Origin: Crambe crambe
Lineage: Eukaryota > Porifera > Demospongiae > Poecilosclerida > Crambeidae
DNA: 64,000 nucleotides
Assembly (NCBI GenBank): GCA_963924555.1
Contig: OZ004592.1
Location: forward strand, 5,952,001 to 6,016,000
Reading direction: 5' to 3'
Numbering within the stretch: position 1 is the first letter of the stretch; every line of letters begins with the position of its first letter. Under the pieces are notes generated by a model, which searched no databases, was not told the DNA's origin, and was given only the letters and a program-made list of their open reading frames with translations. Positions 36,765 to 54,348 of this stretch are shown here, piece by piece. Both the position numbers and the translations under genes were made by a program.

Positions 36765-39700
36765 TCATATCAGAATAGACGAGTAAGTGACTTGATCCTA
36801 TAATAAGTATCACAATAATTATGCTGCAAGTATACTCAAGAACTTACTTTTGATAGGGAGGGAGTGGGGCCAGTAGCCGTAGTGATGGGATTACAAGCAT
36901 TCATAGATGAGGATTTCTCATCCGTAGCAAGTTCTGCATACACCAGTCCCTACAAAGTGTAAATTTTTTTGACTACATTTCTACTTTCTTTAGTATATCT
37001 CCCTAATTTCTGAATGTGAACATGAATGCAAATTTTTACCCCACAAAGATCAACTAGCTAATATGTTGTAGCTGTAGCAGGAAGTTAATTGAAGCCCTTA
37101 ATTGCTATCAGCTAATTTTCCTTATAGTTTCCGGCACTTGTTTTTGCTGTTTGAAATCCTCCAGATGTGCATAGGTCATCCCGTCTTCTGGGTCTTGATT
37201 AGGAGAGGCTTGGTTCTTCTCCGATGAAGCCGTATAATTGTAGTACAGACTCTCATCTCCCTATAATAGCTAATCAGTTAGAAAAGCCTTGGGGGGAGGG
37301 GCTTCATGATACATACATTCAATTTTCTTGGAGTGGCATACATTGTGTTAGCCTCACTGTTAGATGCTCCATTTTTCTGATTCACATACAGACTTGGAGT
37401 GGCATACATGTTCTCGCTGGCAGACACTCCATTCTTCTGATTCACATAAAGTGGACCAGAATAGACTAAAAGGTTATGTACAAAAAATGAGTTATCAGTA
37501 TCGAATCAAATCTTGTGATGATTATAATAGCATCTATGACACAAAGTATAGCTACAAACTCCAGGACTCTAGGATCCAAGATTCTGAATCCAGCACAGTA
37601 AAATTAATTGCTAACTTACAGCTAGCAGGAAAACATCGAAAGAGTTGTAAATGAACAATAATATGATCTTTCCCCTGTTTCCCACTTCCTTTTAAAAAAA
37701 TCAATGACTTCTGGCGAAGGAAAGCAGAAGAATCTTTTTGAACTGACCCTTAAATTTATGAATAGCTCTTGATTAGGCCTGAGGCTAATTATGCCGGCAT
37801 AATTTTGGGTATAATCGGTACTTCCATTCTGCTGGCATAATGCTGGGATAATGTTGGCATAATAGGTAAAATTTGAGCATAATCATGAAGACTTCTCTGT
37901 GTTTAAATGGTGGAAGCAAAATGCTCCAGAGCTTCCATATTGGGCTGAGGCTGCACAAAAAGTCTTACTAGTTCAGCCATCTTCAGCTGCCTCTGAACGT
38001 GTATTTTCATTGTTAAAAGCTTCATTTAATGAGCAGCAAGACAGTACCCTACAAGATTGCTTAGAATCATCCCTTATGCTGCAGTACAACAAGCATTGAA
38101 CTTGAATTGCACATGCACACACTTTCATAATACTCATTCGTCAAAAAAGTTTTGAGTATAATTTAGAGCATAATAGATACCTAAATGAGCATAATAGGTA
38201 AAAATTTTGGGAATTGCTCAAAAGCATAATAGGCTAAAAAAAGACCTCAGGCCTACTCTTGATCAGCTACTGTATTCCTTAATATAAGCGTATAGCTAGC
38301 TATTGATAAGAATTCCTGTGAAGTTTAAGGTAGTGAAAGAAAATCACTCCAAGGACTCTGTATATACTTATCAAAAAGGCTTTACAGGTGTGAGGAATAT
38401 GAACAGCTAATATTCACAGCTATTTTTGTTTATTTTTCTCTTGATTATTCTTACTGTTTGATATGGGTGCAGAAGCTCCATCAATACTGCTATTTACAGG
38501 GCTGTTTGGCATGGACTGAAGCATTAGTTCGGCTGCATATGGATTTGATATAATCAAAACTAAAGCACAAACACTTTAATGTTTAGATCTTTGCATGCAT
38601 GCATACCTTCATTCACCTTGCGACTTCTGCCTCTCCTTTTTGCCACAATCATCATTATAATGATGACTAAAATGAGTACAAAAATAAAAATACCACCTGC
38701 AGCACCACCAACTGCTGGTATTATTCCTGCCTCCTCTGAGAATCCCTTTGTGTCTGTGACTCTGTCTGTGGTATCCATTGCTGTGCTGTCAGTAATGGAA
38801 GCAATGGTAGGGATATTTGAAGGAAGTGGGGTGCTAGGAGATGAAATCTGTGGAGCTGTAGAGGAGCCTGAAAAGAAAAGTGTGTGATTAGCTTGAGGAG
38901 GAAAAAATTAATATTCCAGGTGATCATTACCAGCCCGCAAAGGATATGGTACCAGCTATGTCTCAGAATCCCTTGATTTTGGTGGTAATTACATAACAGT
39001 ATCCTTACTTGGAGTGAAGGACATTGTTGAGCTGCTATTCAAGAGTGCAGTTGGACTTGGAGAAGCAAAGATACTGCTACTTTCTGTGGTTATTGCTAAG
39101 AGGAATTACAAGAATTGTGACGGAACATCTATTGGTATAAGACATTCATCTTACCAGTGCAAGTCACTCCATCTCCACTGTATCCTTGGTTACAGGCACA
39201 AGTGAAGCTCCCAACAGTATCGCTACATGTAGCATTGGAGTCACAGTTATTAGTACCAAGCACACACTCATCAGTATCAGTAGGTTCTTCTGTTGATACC
39301 TCATCAGTAATAGTGGTGGTTGTGATGAGATTTTCTGCAGTAGTGTCTGCACCTGTTGTAGTAGTCTCCTCTGCAGTTGTGATTTCTGATGTTGTAGGAG
39401 ATGTGGTGTCTGCACCTGCTGTAGTGGTCTCCTCTGCAGTTGATGTTGTAGGTGCAGTGGTCGTGGCTGCTGTTGTAACTGTAGTGGGTATTAGGATCTC
39501 ACAGTTACTGCCAGTGAACTGTGGAAGGCATTCCACTCCAGCTGTCACTTGATATAAACCCCCTCCATTAATGACTAAGTTGCCAGCATTGCCTTGTACT
39601 CCAGGTCCCCTTCTATATGCATTGTTGGTTGTAGCAAGCACTGTAGGATTACCACCAACAATACCATCAAGCCTTGATAGCAGAAGCATGCCATCATAAC

Positions 39701-40070
39701 GAGGAGGATTAATTCCAGATTGAAATTCATATGTTGGAGGAAGAGAGTCGCCTCCAGGACCCAGTTCCAGTGTCTGGCGTTCATTAGGACCAGGAAATGG
39801 GAATGTAGTCGTGCCAAGAGGACAATGGGTAAAGTCAATATCATTTCTGACTCTCTCCCTGAAGCACAGGGTGACACTGGTAATGGTTGTTGTAGATGGT
39901 AGTTGCTGGATGATTGCAATAGGAAGATCCACAACTACGCGATACTGAGGCTGAGCATCTGTCATCTATTGTTTAATAATGGAACATTACCAAGGTCATT
40001 GATTTTAGCTACTATAAACTTTTCTTACATTCATAAAGAGTAATCCAAGAATTATTACAATGGCTTGCAT
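36765..40070 (-). CDS. R4: single-pass receptor with EGF domain and tail with two ITIMs and two YVNQ motifs
   Basis: Exons (minus): 40070-40029, 39965-39155, 39095-39009, 38867-38607, 38559-38455, 37465-37317, 37260-37138, 36949-36848, 36797-36765; 570 aa, every phase closes. Signal peptide (MQAIVIILGLL), then the MNNL-like domain nearly identical to R2, a Thr-rich stalk with repeated ETTT-ADTT, a calcium-binding EGF (DECVLGTNNCDSNATC, CNQGYSGDGVTC), and a membrane span at about 362-389 followed by KRRGRSRK. The tail of about 180 residues has NPYAAEL, LYVNQKNG twice (YxN, Grb2-SH2 type) with MYATP twice, SLYYNYT, MTYAHL, LVYAEL and VTYSSI. The last two fit the ITIM consensus and lie about 29 residues apart. 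The final exon is only 33 nt and rests on splice phase and motif. A hAT element sits in intron 5. A minus-strand TATATAAAA at 40134-40125 is the likely TATA box. Confidence 0.82.
37774..38255 (+). mobile_element. hAT transposon copy in an intron of R4
   Basis: The ends TAGGCCTGAGG and CCTCAGGCCTA are inverted, and the insertion is flanked by a perfect 8-bp target duplication CTCTTGAT (37766-37773 and 38256-38263), the hAT hallmark. Inside, 37900-38099 (+) encodes the transposase C-terminal dimerisation region (LPYWAEAAQKVLLVQPSSAA, SERVFSLLKASF) ending in a stop. The rest of the transposase is missing, so it is non-autonomous. Related to the copy at 4113-4712. Confidence 0.9.
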
Positions 40071-40205
40071 CTTAAACTTCCACCACTTGCTTATGTTTAA
40101 TTTACCTACAGTAGCTACTAAGATTTTTTATATAGCCATTCCAGAATGGAGGTGTGGTCATGCGTGCAATTAAGGAGGTGTGGTCAATAAGCTATAGGGT
40201 CTAGG
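40071..40205. promoter_or_regulatory. Divergent promoter region, R4 and HPGD-like gene
   Basis: 135 bp between the two ATGs. The minus strand has TATATAAAA at 40134-40125, about 55 bp before the R4 ATG. On the plus side GGAGGTGTGGTCA occurs twice (about 40149 and 40173) just before the HPGD-like start and may be a regulatory pair. Confidence 0.5.
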
Positions 40206-41715
40206 ATGCTGTCCAGAAAAGTAGCACTTATCACAGGAGCAGCACAGGGAATTGGGCTAGCCACAGCTAGACTACTGCTCAAGAATGGAGCTAAGGCGAG
40301 GTCTTCTTCGTCTAAAATAAGGTCTACCCTATTCATGTCTATTGACCTCTGCAGGTTAGTATGGTAGACTTTAGTGAAAAGGTGGGCAGGGCAGCCTGTG
40401 CAACCCTCCAACAAGAGTTCTCTCGAAGAAACGTTCTGTTTTTGCTTGCAGATGTTAGCAGTAAAGAGGAGCTGGTGAGTCTTGACTGTTACTGCAGTTA
40501 ACTACTTATGCTTTCTTCTTCTAGAGATCTGCATTTGAGAAAACAAAGGAAGAGTTTGGTGGGATAGACATAGTGTGCAACAATGCTGGCATTAATGATG
40601 AAAGTAACTGGAGGAGACTGCTGGAAGTGAATTTGGTAAGAACAGGAAAAATGAAACAACAAGAATTAAAACAAGAAATTTCCAATGAAGGGCAGAAAGA
40701 TCTGTTTTTTCTCACTGAGGTACTGTGGACATTTGTAATTGCCCCCACCTACTGCATAACCTCTATGGTCATCTTTAACTTTCTATTGGCCCCGCCTATC
40801 ATATAACCCTTAAATAGAAGCTCCCCCTGTGAGACCCAGTAGCTACATGTACGTAGTTCATGGTCGAGGGGATTGATCAACCATCACCCAAATTTAGCTG
40901 TTTCCATGAACCTCTGAGTTGTTATTGGAATGAAATAGAGGTACGTGGACAGCCACCATAGCTGACTTCAAATTCTTGCAGGTTGCTGTTATGGAAGGTA
41001 CTTTCCTTGGTCTTGAGTACATGTCAGTCAAGAAAGGTGGTCATGGAGGGGCCATTGTCAACGTAGCTTCATTTGGAGGTAGCTTTTTTTGTCCTTTTTA
41101 TTTATTTTTTTAAATTTAAGTATCATCCTGTTGCTAGGACTTGTTTCAATGCCCTTTGCACCAAGCTACTCTGCATCCAAACATGGTGTAGTGGGCTTTA
41201 GTAGGAGTATGACTGAATGTGCTCACTCTGATTCTGTACGGGTCAACTGCATCTGCCCAGAGTATGTCAATACAAACATGGTGAGAGGAGCACTAGATAT
41301 CTTGGAAACGTCAGCTTTACCTGTCAGTCAAACTGGACTGATCGAGTAAGTTTATGGTTAGAGCTATTATCACCCAACAGGTTTTTGAGAACTTCTGTAA
41401 TGGTCGGACTATCCCTCACATCACAAATTATTAATTTCAGCCCTGTGTCTCAAAAGCTGGAGTTTGAACACAAGTGACCTTGAAGTTTTAAAATCATTTG
41501 GGACTGTAAATTATATCCAGGAGATTGGGTCCACCCACCCACCCAACACACAGTACTACATCCTCTCTCTCTGCAGACCAGAGGCAGTGGCTGAAGGGAT
41601 TCTTGAACTGATCACAGACACCAACAGAATAGGGAAGGTGATGACTGTGACCAACAGAAGGGGAAGAATGTATGCTCGACTGTTTGGAGACCCCAAACCA
41701 ACCTCTAAACTTTAG
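40206..41715 (+). CDS. Short-chain dehydrogenase, 15-hydroxyprostaglandin dehydrogenase-like
   Basis: NAD-dependent SDR. Exons 40206-40295, 40355-40474, 40525-40635, 40982-41078, 41138-41345, 41577-41715; 254 aa, phases close. Motifs: TGAAQGIG (cofactor), CNNAGIND (NNAG), NVASFGG (catalytic Ser region) and YSASKHGVVGF (YxxxK). The closest match by recall is HPGD, which oxidises prostaglandins and related hydroxy-lipids; the substrate here is not provable. Intron 1 (40296-40354, 59 nt) has a GC donor (AAG|GCGAGG); the only nearby GT donors break the frame. The second exon replaces the Asp-containing VDW of HPGD with VSMVDF. Confidence 0.88.
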
Positions 41716-41773
41716 TGAGAATAATTATAGCTTAAAAGTTAATTTATGATTTGTGTGAAATATTAACAAGTGT

Positions 41774-43952
41774 TCAATTTTGTTTTTTCTTTTGAACAAA
41801 CTCCCACAGTTGCTTCTTGATCTGTGCAAGTCAGGGAGTGTACACACACGTTGCAAGAGTTTAGTTACAAATGCTTACGCTGTCATCCTTGATTTTGAAG
41901 CTATTGGCGACAAAGTTGTTGAATTTTTCCATCTTTTTTGGAACAGACATCTATCCACACAGTACATAGTTCAATTTATCAATAGTGGAAGAGTTCAATT
42001 ACTCAGCCGACTGACCTTTGTCAACCTTTGCTTAATCTCATTAATATCAGGACCCCCCTGCAATTTTTATCATAATTATAAATACAATAGATCATGAAAA
42101 CCACACATTTTTGACAGTTTGATTCAAGTTAGTTGGGTGATAAAGGAATAAATTAAAATCTTCTCTCCTTTCCATGCTTGATCTAAAAATAGTAGCAAAA
42201 TGATGAACTTGCAGGTCCTAATTATCAAATTGCTGGTCCTAATTATTAAAGGAGACCCACATTTCAGTTGCTAAGACCTCAAAACCATTTCCCCACTGTT
42301 AAATGCTTAAACTCACCTTCCCTGATGGCTTTTTCTTATCACTTGCTGCTGACTTGGGCTGTGATCGACACATACAGTACATTAAAAGGAATGACTTTGA
42401 ACATAATTCTAACTGACCGTAGTGGGGACCGATAGAGAACCTTTCTGTACCTTGCTGGCTTGTTTATGAGGCTGTGGAGTCTTAAACATATTTTTCTACA
42501 GGAATACAAAAAAAGATTACTTTGTACAGCCACAAAAAACTGGATCTTGGGTTACTTTTGTAGTTTCTTTGCTCTTTAATTTTCCATTGGTCTTTTTGGG
42601 GAGAGATAAGACTTTCACAAGAGCAACTTTGTCCAATTTTTACTTTTACCTGTGGTTTCTTTACTTGTGGTGGGACTTCATCCTCTTCCTCATCATCCTC
42701 CTCGTCATCTTCACTCTCTTCATCTTCATCCGTATCTTCATCGTCGTCATCGTCATCATCCTAGAAGAAAAAGTTGTTCTTTCTCAAACCTTTTCATCTT
42801 CAGCCCCTTTCTATGTATCATTTACCTCCATATCATCATCTTCCATTTTAGGAACCTGGCAATGTAAACAAACAAAAAACAATTAGATAAAGATAACTGT
42901 AATGATTATCATATCAAACCTTAAAGGGGCCAGAGGTTAGTGCCGGGGAACCTGCAGGCCTTTTCTAAGTGTGCATAATGCAACTTTCATCACTATGAGG
43001 AAGTCGAAAATAATAACTAATTCATACTCTTGAAGATATGGCTCCAGCTTTCTCTATGTTGCCACTGGGAACTTTATCATCTTCCTCCTCCTCCTCTTCA
43101 TCTGAACTCAATGCAGACAAATCAATAGCTGGACAAAAGACACAAAGCGTGCAAAGGAATTTGAAAAATTATACTCCAGAATCACCACACCACTCACTCT
43201 CATTGATCTGACCCACCAAATGAATGGGACCGTTTCCTGCAATGCATTGTTAGGAATAGAACGCACACCAAAAAATGGATTATTGCTCACCTTGCACTAA
43301 TTCAAACTTTACTGGCGGTTTCAGAGTAAGAAAAAGAGTTGTCTGAAGGAAATAATAATCACGATAGAATAGAATCTGTCGTTCAATATTTACAAGATGT
43401 TGCTGACTTAATGAAATCTTGATAAAAACATTGAAAACTGATTGAACAAGACCAAACTGAGTCAGCATCCTAGATCATTAATGTAGGCTAGCAACAGGTT
43501 ACCAAGGGTACAATTATAACCCCTGATAAGGGAGGCTGGCCAAGTAAAAATAAAGAAAGAAATCCATCTCACCTGTTCAGTGGCTCCAACCCTCATGGAG
43601 AGGATGGTATGAGAGACTTCATCTCCTTCATCATTCTCTGTTGTCAACTGAACCACATTTCTCTCACCTTCCTTGGCACTAGCACCCAGGCAAGCCTATG
43701 TCAATGCAATTAAAGTAGGATACAAACAAAGATATTGTCTAAACCTAAAAATCTTAGTTCACCTGTCTGAGTTCCAAGCTCCTATCTGTGAAGAATGAGT
43801 CTTCAGAGTCATTCTCCTCAATCTCCCATTTTATTTCTTTCTTGGTCTTTGAGAGTTCCAGCCCTGGAAGACAAAAATCATACCAACAGTTTTATTGAAA
43901 AATAAAGCACCCCACCCCAAAAATCCTCAATCACTTGGGCTCCAGCGTTCAT
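41774..43952 (-). CDS. NPM: Nucleophosmin (NPM1-like), full length with C-terminal domain
   Basis: Nucleolar histone chaperone of the nucleoplasmin family. Fourteen exons (minus): 43952-43916, 43863-43763, 43695-43573, 43342-43291, 43236-43198, 43128-43028, 42964-42920, 42855-42826, 42760-42650, 42591-42556, 42495-42451, 42358-42317, 41950-41879, 41821-41774; 293 aa, phases close (human NPM1 is 294). The N-terminal core has EDFWGLELS, LRQACLGASAKE and PIHLVGQINE. Acidic tracts follow (SSDEEEEEEDD and a long DDDDDDDEDTDEDEE run), then Lys-rich linkers. The last two exons encode KKMEKFNNFVANSFKI and KKQLWEFVQKKKQN, matching the NPM1 C-terminal three-helix nucleic-acid-binding domain, including the Trp near the end. 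It is divergent from FUOM, 144 bp apart. Confidence 0.9.
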
Positions 43953-44096
43953 CTTTATCGATTTCAATAGAAATGAAGAGGCATAATGATTTCCACGTGT
44001 AGCAAGCCACGTGACACTAATCGAGGCCGAGGCGGGACTCAGGTCAGGTTTCATTTTGCGCATGCCCATAACTTTAAGTACAGTCGTGTCACAATA
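43953..44096. promoter_or_regulatory. Divergent promoter, NPM and FUOM
   Basis: 144 bp between opposed ATGs; GC-richer, with CGAGGCCGAGGCGG and TTTTGCGCATGC, and no TATA. Inferred bidirectional housekeeping promoter. Confidence 0.6.
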
Positions 44097-44857
44097 ATGG
44101 TGGTACTCAAGAATATTCCTCGAATTTTGTCCCCTCAGCTGCTCTCTGTATTAGCTAGGATGGGCCATGGTGATGAAATAGGTAAATAGCTCGCAAGGTT
44201 TTAATTTATTAAAGCACAGCACAGCTCAGATAAGGGTTTTTATCCCCTTCAGTCTTAGCTGATGCCAATTTCCCCAGTGCCTCGATATGCAATCATGGAG
44301 CAGAATTAGTCAGAGCTGATGGTAAGAATATCTGCATATAGCACTGTGAGTCATGTAAATGTTATGTAGGACATGGGATACCAGAGTTGCTGAAAGGAAT
44401 AATGAAACTTTTACCACTGGATGCATATGTGCCTGCACCAGTATGATAGATTGAAATATAAATCTTCTGCTTGGTGACTGTTGATGTTGAATTTCTCAGG
44501 TTATGTTGATGAATCTAGTGCCTGGGGATAAAGAGAAGGGTTTGAAGACTCCAGTCTGGGATGAATATAAGACAATCATCAATAAAGCTGAGGGAAAACA
44601 GGTACTGACCTGCATTATAATCGATTATAAAGGAATGTTCTCCCCCCCCCCCCCCCCCCCCCCCCCCCAGATTGAGGTTGAGTTGATAGAGAGATTTGCT
44701 TTTTACAACCGTGCAAAGACAGCATTTGCTGTGGTTGCAACAGGGTACAAATTATGAACTCAATAAAACCAGCCAAGTTTATCCTTTATTTTATTACAGG
44801 GAAGGTGCTCTATATGGAAACATTATCTTGAAGAAGGGTGTCTTACCACCAGAATAA
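44097..44857 (+). CDS. FUOM: L-fucose mutarotase
   Basis: Interconverts alpha- and beta-L-fucose in the salvage pathway. Exons 44097-44181, 44253-44321, 44370-44440, 44500-44601, 44671-44744, 44800-44857; 152 aa, against about 154 in human FUOM. Blocks: LKNIPRILSPQLLSVLARMG, GHGDEIVLADANFPS (with the conserved His and Asp), GIPELLKGIMKLLPLD, IERFAFYNRAKTAFAVVATGE and ALYGNIILKKGV. The acceptor of exon 5 is preceded by 27 consecutive C (44642-44668), so a homopolymer serves as its pyrimidine tract. Confidence 0.96.
44642..44668. repeat. C27 run forming a splice acceptor tract
   Basis: Twenty-seven C directly followed by AG and exon 5 of FUOM. Length likely varies between alleles or assemblies. 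Confidence 0.9.
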
Positions 44858-44979
44858 ACTTTCTATTATTGTTAAAGAAAAAAAATTAATTATTTTTGGG
44901 GATTCCCCTCCCTTATTAGTGCGCACCAGGCTTCTTTTCGTGGATTTCCACGGTTAACTCTGTTCGTGGACTGATTAGA

Positions 44980-46423
44980 ATGTCGGGCAGAGCGAGTTCG
45001 AAGACCGGCAGTAGCCGCTCAAAATCCTCTAGAAAGCGTGGATCTGCCGTTGAGGCAAGTGTGTGGTCAGCGCGGTTGTCATGACAACTATTCCTTTGTC
45101 TAACAGATTTCATCTGAAACTGAGAAAGTAGTACTGGAAGTACCTCAGTTAGCATGGAGAATTCTCTCTGAAGAGAATGCTAAGGAGTTGAATGAAATTA
45201 AAGATGTAGATGAAATTGCCAGGTAAATCAAGTGAGAGAACATGCCTTTGGAATAATGCCTTTTTTCCTCAGGAGATTAGCTAAGATCCTCTCACTAACT
45301 ACATATGAAGTATCTCTGAAGGAAACAGCTCAACTGGAGTACTTTATGACTGGATACTGATATCCTTCAATTATTGGTTTTATAGATGTACCTAAGAATT
45401 TTATCAACTTTCCTTGACTTTGTCTTACGTATGCTAGAAAGGAGTGCAAGTTTAACAATGAACAGACATCTACTCTCATTACTATCCTCCACATTCTCCT
45501 GGAGAATATAAAGAGTAAGCAATTGGTCAATTGGAGGGTGTCAAGACACATTACTCCTGGTCTGTTTGATTTTTTAGCAAAAGGCTTGTCCCTTGGTGAG
45601 AACCTGAAGGAGTTGCAAGGAATGTTATGTGGTGTTGATGTTCCTGATAGTCAGACTGCTATTGGGTGCTTCTCTAGTGAGATGGCAATCAAGGTTGCCC
45701 ACTACATCCAGTCCTCTCTCTTCCAGCATTACACACTCTACACTTATCTCTTCACTGAAGATCAAAAGGATATGCTCATCACATCCAGAGTGAGAAACCA
45801 CAGGGCTACTCCAAATGTTTTTTTGTTGCTTTTCTCATTATATAGCCAGCACAAATTGGAATACCAGATGGAGATAAGCCACTGTTAGTCCCTCCATTGG
45901 ATGACAGTATCCCAATGGTATTGTATGAGCGGTGCTTTAGTCACCATAGCCCTCCCCCCTCACCTACAGAGGAGCAGGATTCAGAAGATGCAAGGAAGTT
46001 GCAGGGTACACCATCTCCTATGCCACAACTATCCACACATGAATGTTCAATGCCAGGTATACATGATAAATTAATGAAAGTCCCTCATGATAAATTTCTT
46101 CTTTTCTAGTGCATCAAGAATCAGTGCCTTGTACAGAACCGAGTGTAGATCAAGAATCAATGGCTGGTACAGACACACTCACTATTGCATCTAATATAGA
46201 CGAGTTGGAAATGTCAGAAGAAGATATAAAGTCACTAGTAGAGAACACAACACTGAATATCCTACGAACTTTCCAGGTCAGTCACTACTTACTGAATAGT
46301 TCCTCTGGTGATCTTGATTATCATGGTGCACAGGCTGGAATTTTGAAAAAGATTAAAGAAAAGGAAGAGATGTTGGGTAATAGGCTCTCTAAACTGGAAA
46401 AAACTCTCAACAAACTAAACTAG
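44980..46423 (+). CDS. CFAP119/CCDC189-like cilia-associated protein
   Basis: Exons 44980-45054, 45107-45222, 45273-45309, 45442-45514, 45578-45789, 45846-46056, 46110-46276, 46334-46423; 326 aa, phases close. The N-terminus is Ser/Arg/Lys-rich. The middle has KFNNEQTSTLITILHILLE and, later, KVAHYIQSSLFQHYTLYTYLFT, which fit the DUF4464/CCDC189 pattern (EQTS near the start, then a Tyr-x-x-H-x-x-LY-x-Y-x-FT block). A Pro/Ser-rich stretch and a short C-terminal coiled coil (KKIKEKEEMLGNRLSKLEK) follow. CCDC189/CFAP119 is linked to cilia and sperm flagella. Intron 1 has a GC donor, GAG|GCAAGT. The name rests on recalled similarity only; the acceptor of exon 4 was chosen by phase. Confidence 0.65.
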
Positions 46424-46578
46424 TTGTAATCATATGAAACTTTCTACTATAACAATTATTACACAGGAGAAAAACTGTACAGAAACAGAAACATGAGGCA
46501 GCTAAAGTTTCTATGATCATGACATTGAAAATTTGCAATACTATTACATCTGTCTGTTCTGTATGACGAGACTACACC

Positions 46579-52964
<6,386 letters not shown>

Positions 52965-54088
52965 TGAACCTTGCTGATTCAAGAATCCAATTCGCTCCAA
53001 AATTCAAAAGTTCTCCACTAATGCGCATGCGCTCAATATCACGTGATAGTGAAAAATTTTCCCCCGATTTCCCGCAAAAAAAGGTTGCGAGTATGACCTC
53101 ATCTTGATCGCTTGCATGCTAAGCTAAGCCTGCTGTAATCAAGAGCTGGAAAAATTCCATACTTTTGATGATTAGACTTCTTCACACAAGATCGGAGCTG
53201 GATAGAACGGCAGTGAAGCAGTAGACTACTCAAGTGTTCGCTGTTTCCATTTTAGAAGAGCAGTTCACTGAACCCTTCCCCAACTACCGTATGTCTGGGA
53301 CTACCAGTAAGTATGTGATATGCACGTTAGGTCTATCAGGTCAGCAACCTGGTACGTATTTATCTTTCACAGATTTAGCAGTAAAGTTAGAACTCAGTGT
53401 GGTCATGTTGGGTTGCAAATTTTGTCATGTTCTTTTTTTTTTTTTGAGCATCTAGTAGGTATTGGCAAAGAGTCTAGCAAAAGAACACGAGAGTATTAAT
53501 CATTCAACAACACACTCAAGCCCTAGTCAATGCTGTTTGCCAAGTTCCAACACACACTTGATGACAAGCCTATTCTCATGGGGGGGAGAGGAAATCACCC
53601 CCAACTGAATTGGCTTATTTGCTTGCACTATTAGTTAGAATGCTGGCGTTACTTTACACACCAGTACTTTTCAACCTAGGAAGAGCAATAAAAGTGCTCC
53701 CTTCAGAGAAGCATATCTAAATGCAGAGGAGGATGATTCTTAGTTCCACTGTGTGTAGTCATGGGCGTTGAGAATGAGCAATCTTGCAAGTAAGAGGTCT
53801 TTCCCATAGCATTCTGTACTCTCCATCACATATTGTACATATGTAGTGTAACTGTTTTCGTATGCACGATATCAATGTTTTCATGGCACCCAAAATAAAG
53901 CACGCCCCTGCTAGTGTACCTAGGCATTACCCTTTATCAATCCTATCATAACTTGAAATGAAAACTACTGCAACTTGTACTATCTGAGCATGTTTATCTG
54001 AGTCCACTACAATTGTGTACGTGTGCGGCTCAAACCTTTTTCCTTTTAATGTATATTATATTAATCATGCTCCCCTCACCTATGCATT

Positions 54089-54166
<78 letters not shown>

Positions 54167-54348
54167 TCTGTGTGTTATTTTTTAGGATCTAAAACTGGAG
54201 TCTTATAAGATCATCAAATTGGCCATCCTTATCTGTTGTAACCACTTAGAAATTTTCAACGTTTGACAGGAATAGAAACAGGAAATTTCCTCAAGGAGAG
54301 AAATCATTAAACCATCATTTGAGGGTGTCAAAAAAAGCTCAATGAATC
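52965..54348. other. KIF11 promoter side and probable 5' UTR of the SH3BP2-like gene
   Basis: Near 52965-53110 there is a CG-bearing promoter-like stretch. A candidate 5' leader exon for the plus-strand adaptor lies around 53220-53310, ending before GTAAGT; a second leader part may start after the AG at 54185. Evidence is splice-site only. A (TC)n tract lies at 54091-54162. Confidence 0.4.
54091..54162. repeat. (TC)n microsatellite
   Basis: About 72 bp of uninterrupted TC; it may act as the pyrimidine tract of the acceptor near 54185. Confidence 0.95.

Noticed and set aside
37108-37138. R4 tail ending at the TGA at 37108
   Set aside because: A GT donor at 37137 joins in phase 0 to exon 36949-36848 and then 36797-36765, giving motifs homologous to the R2 terminus.
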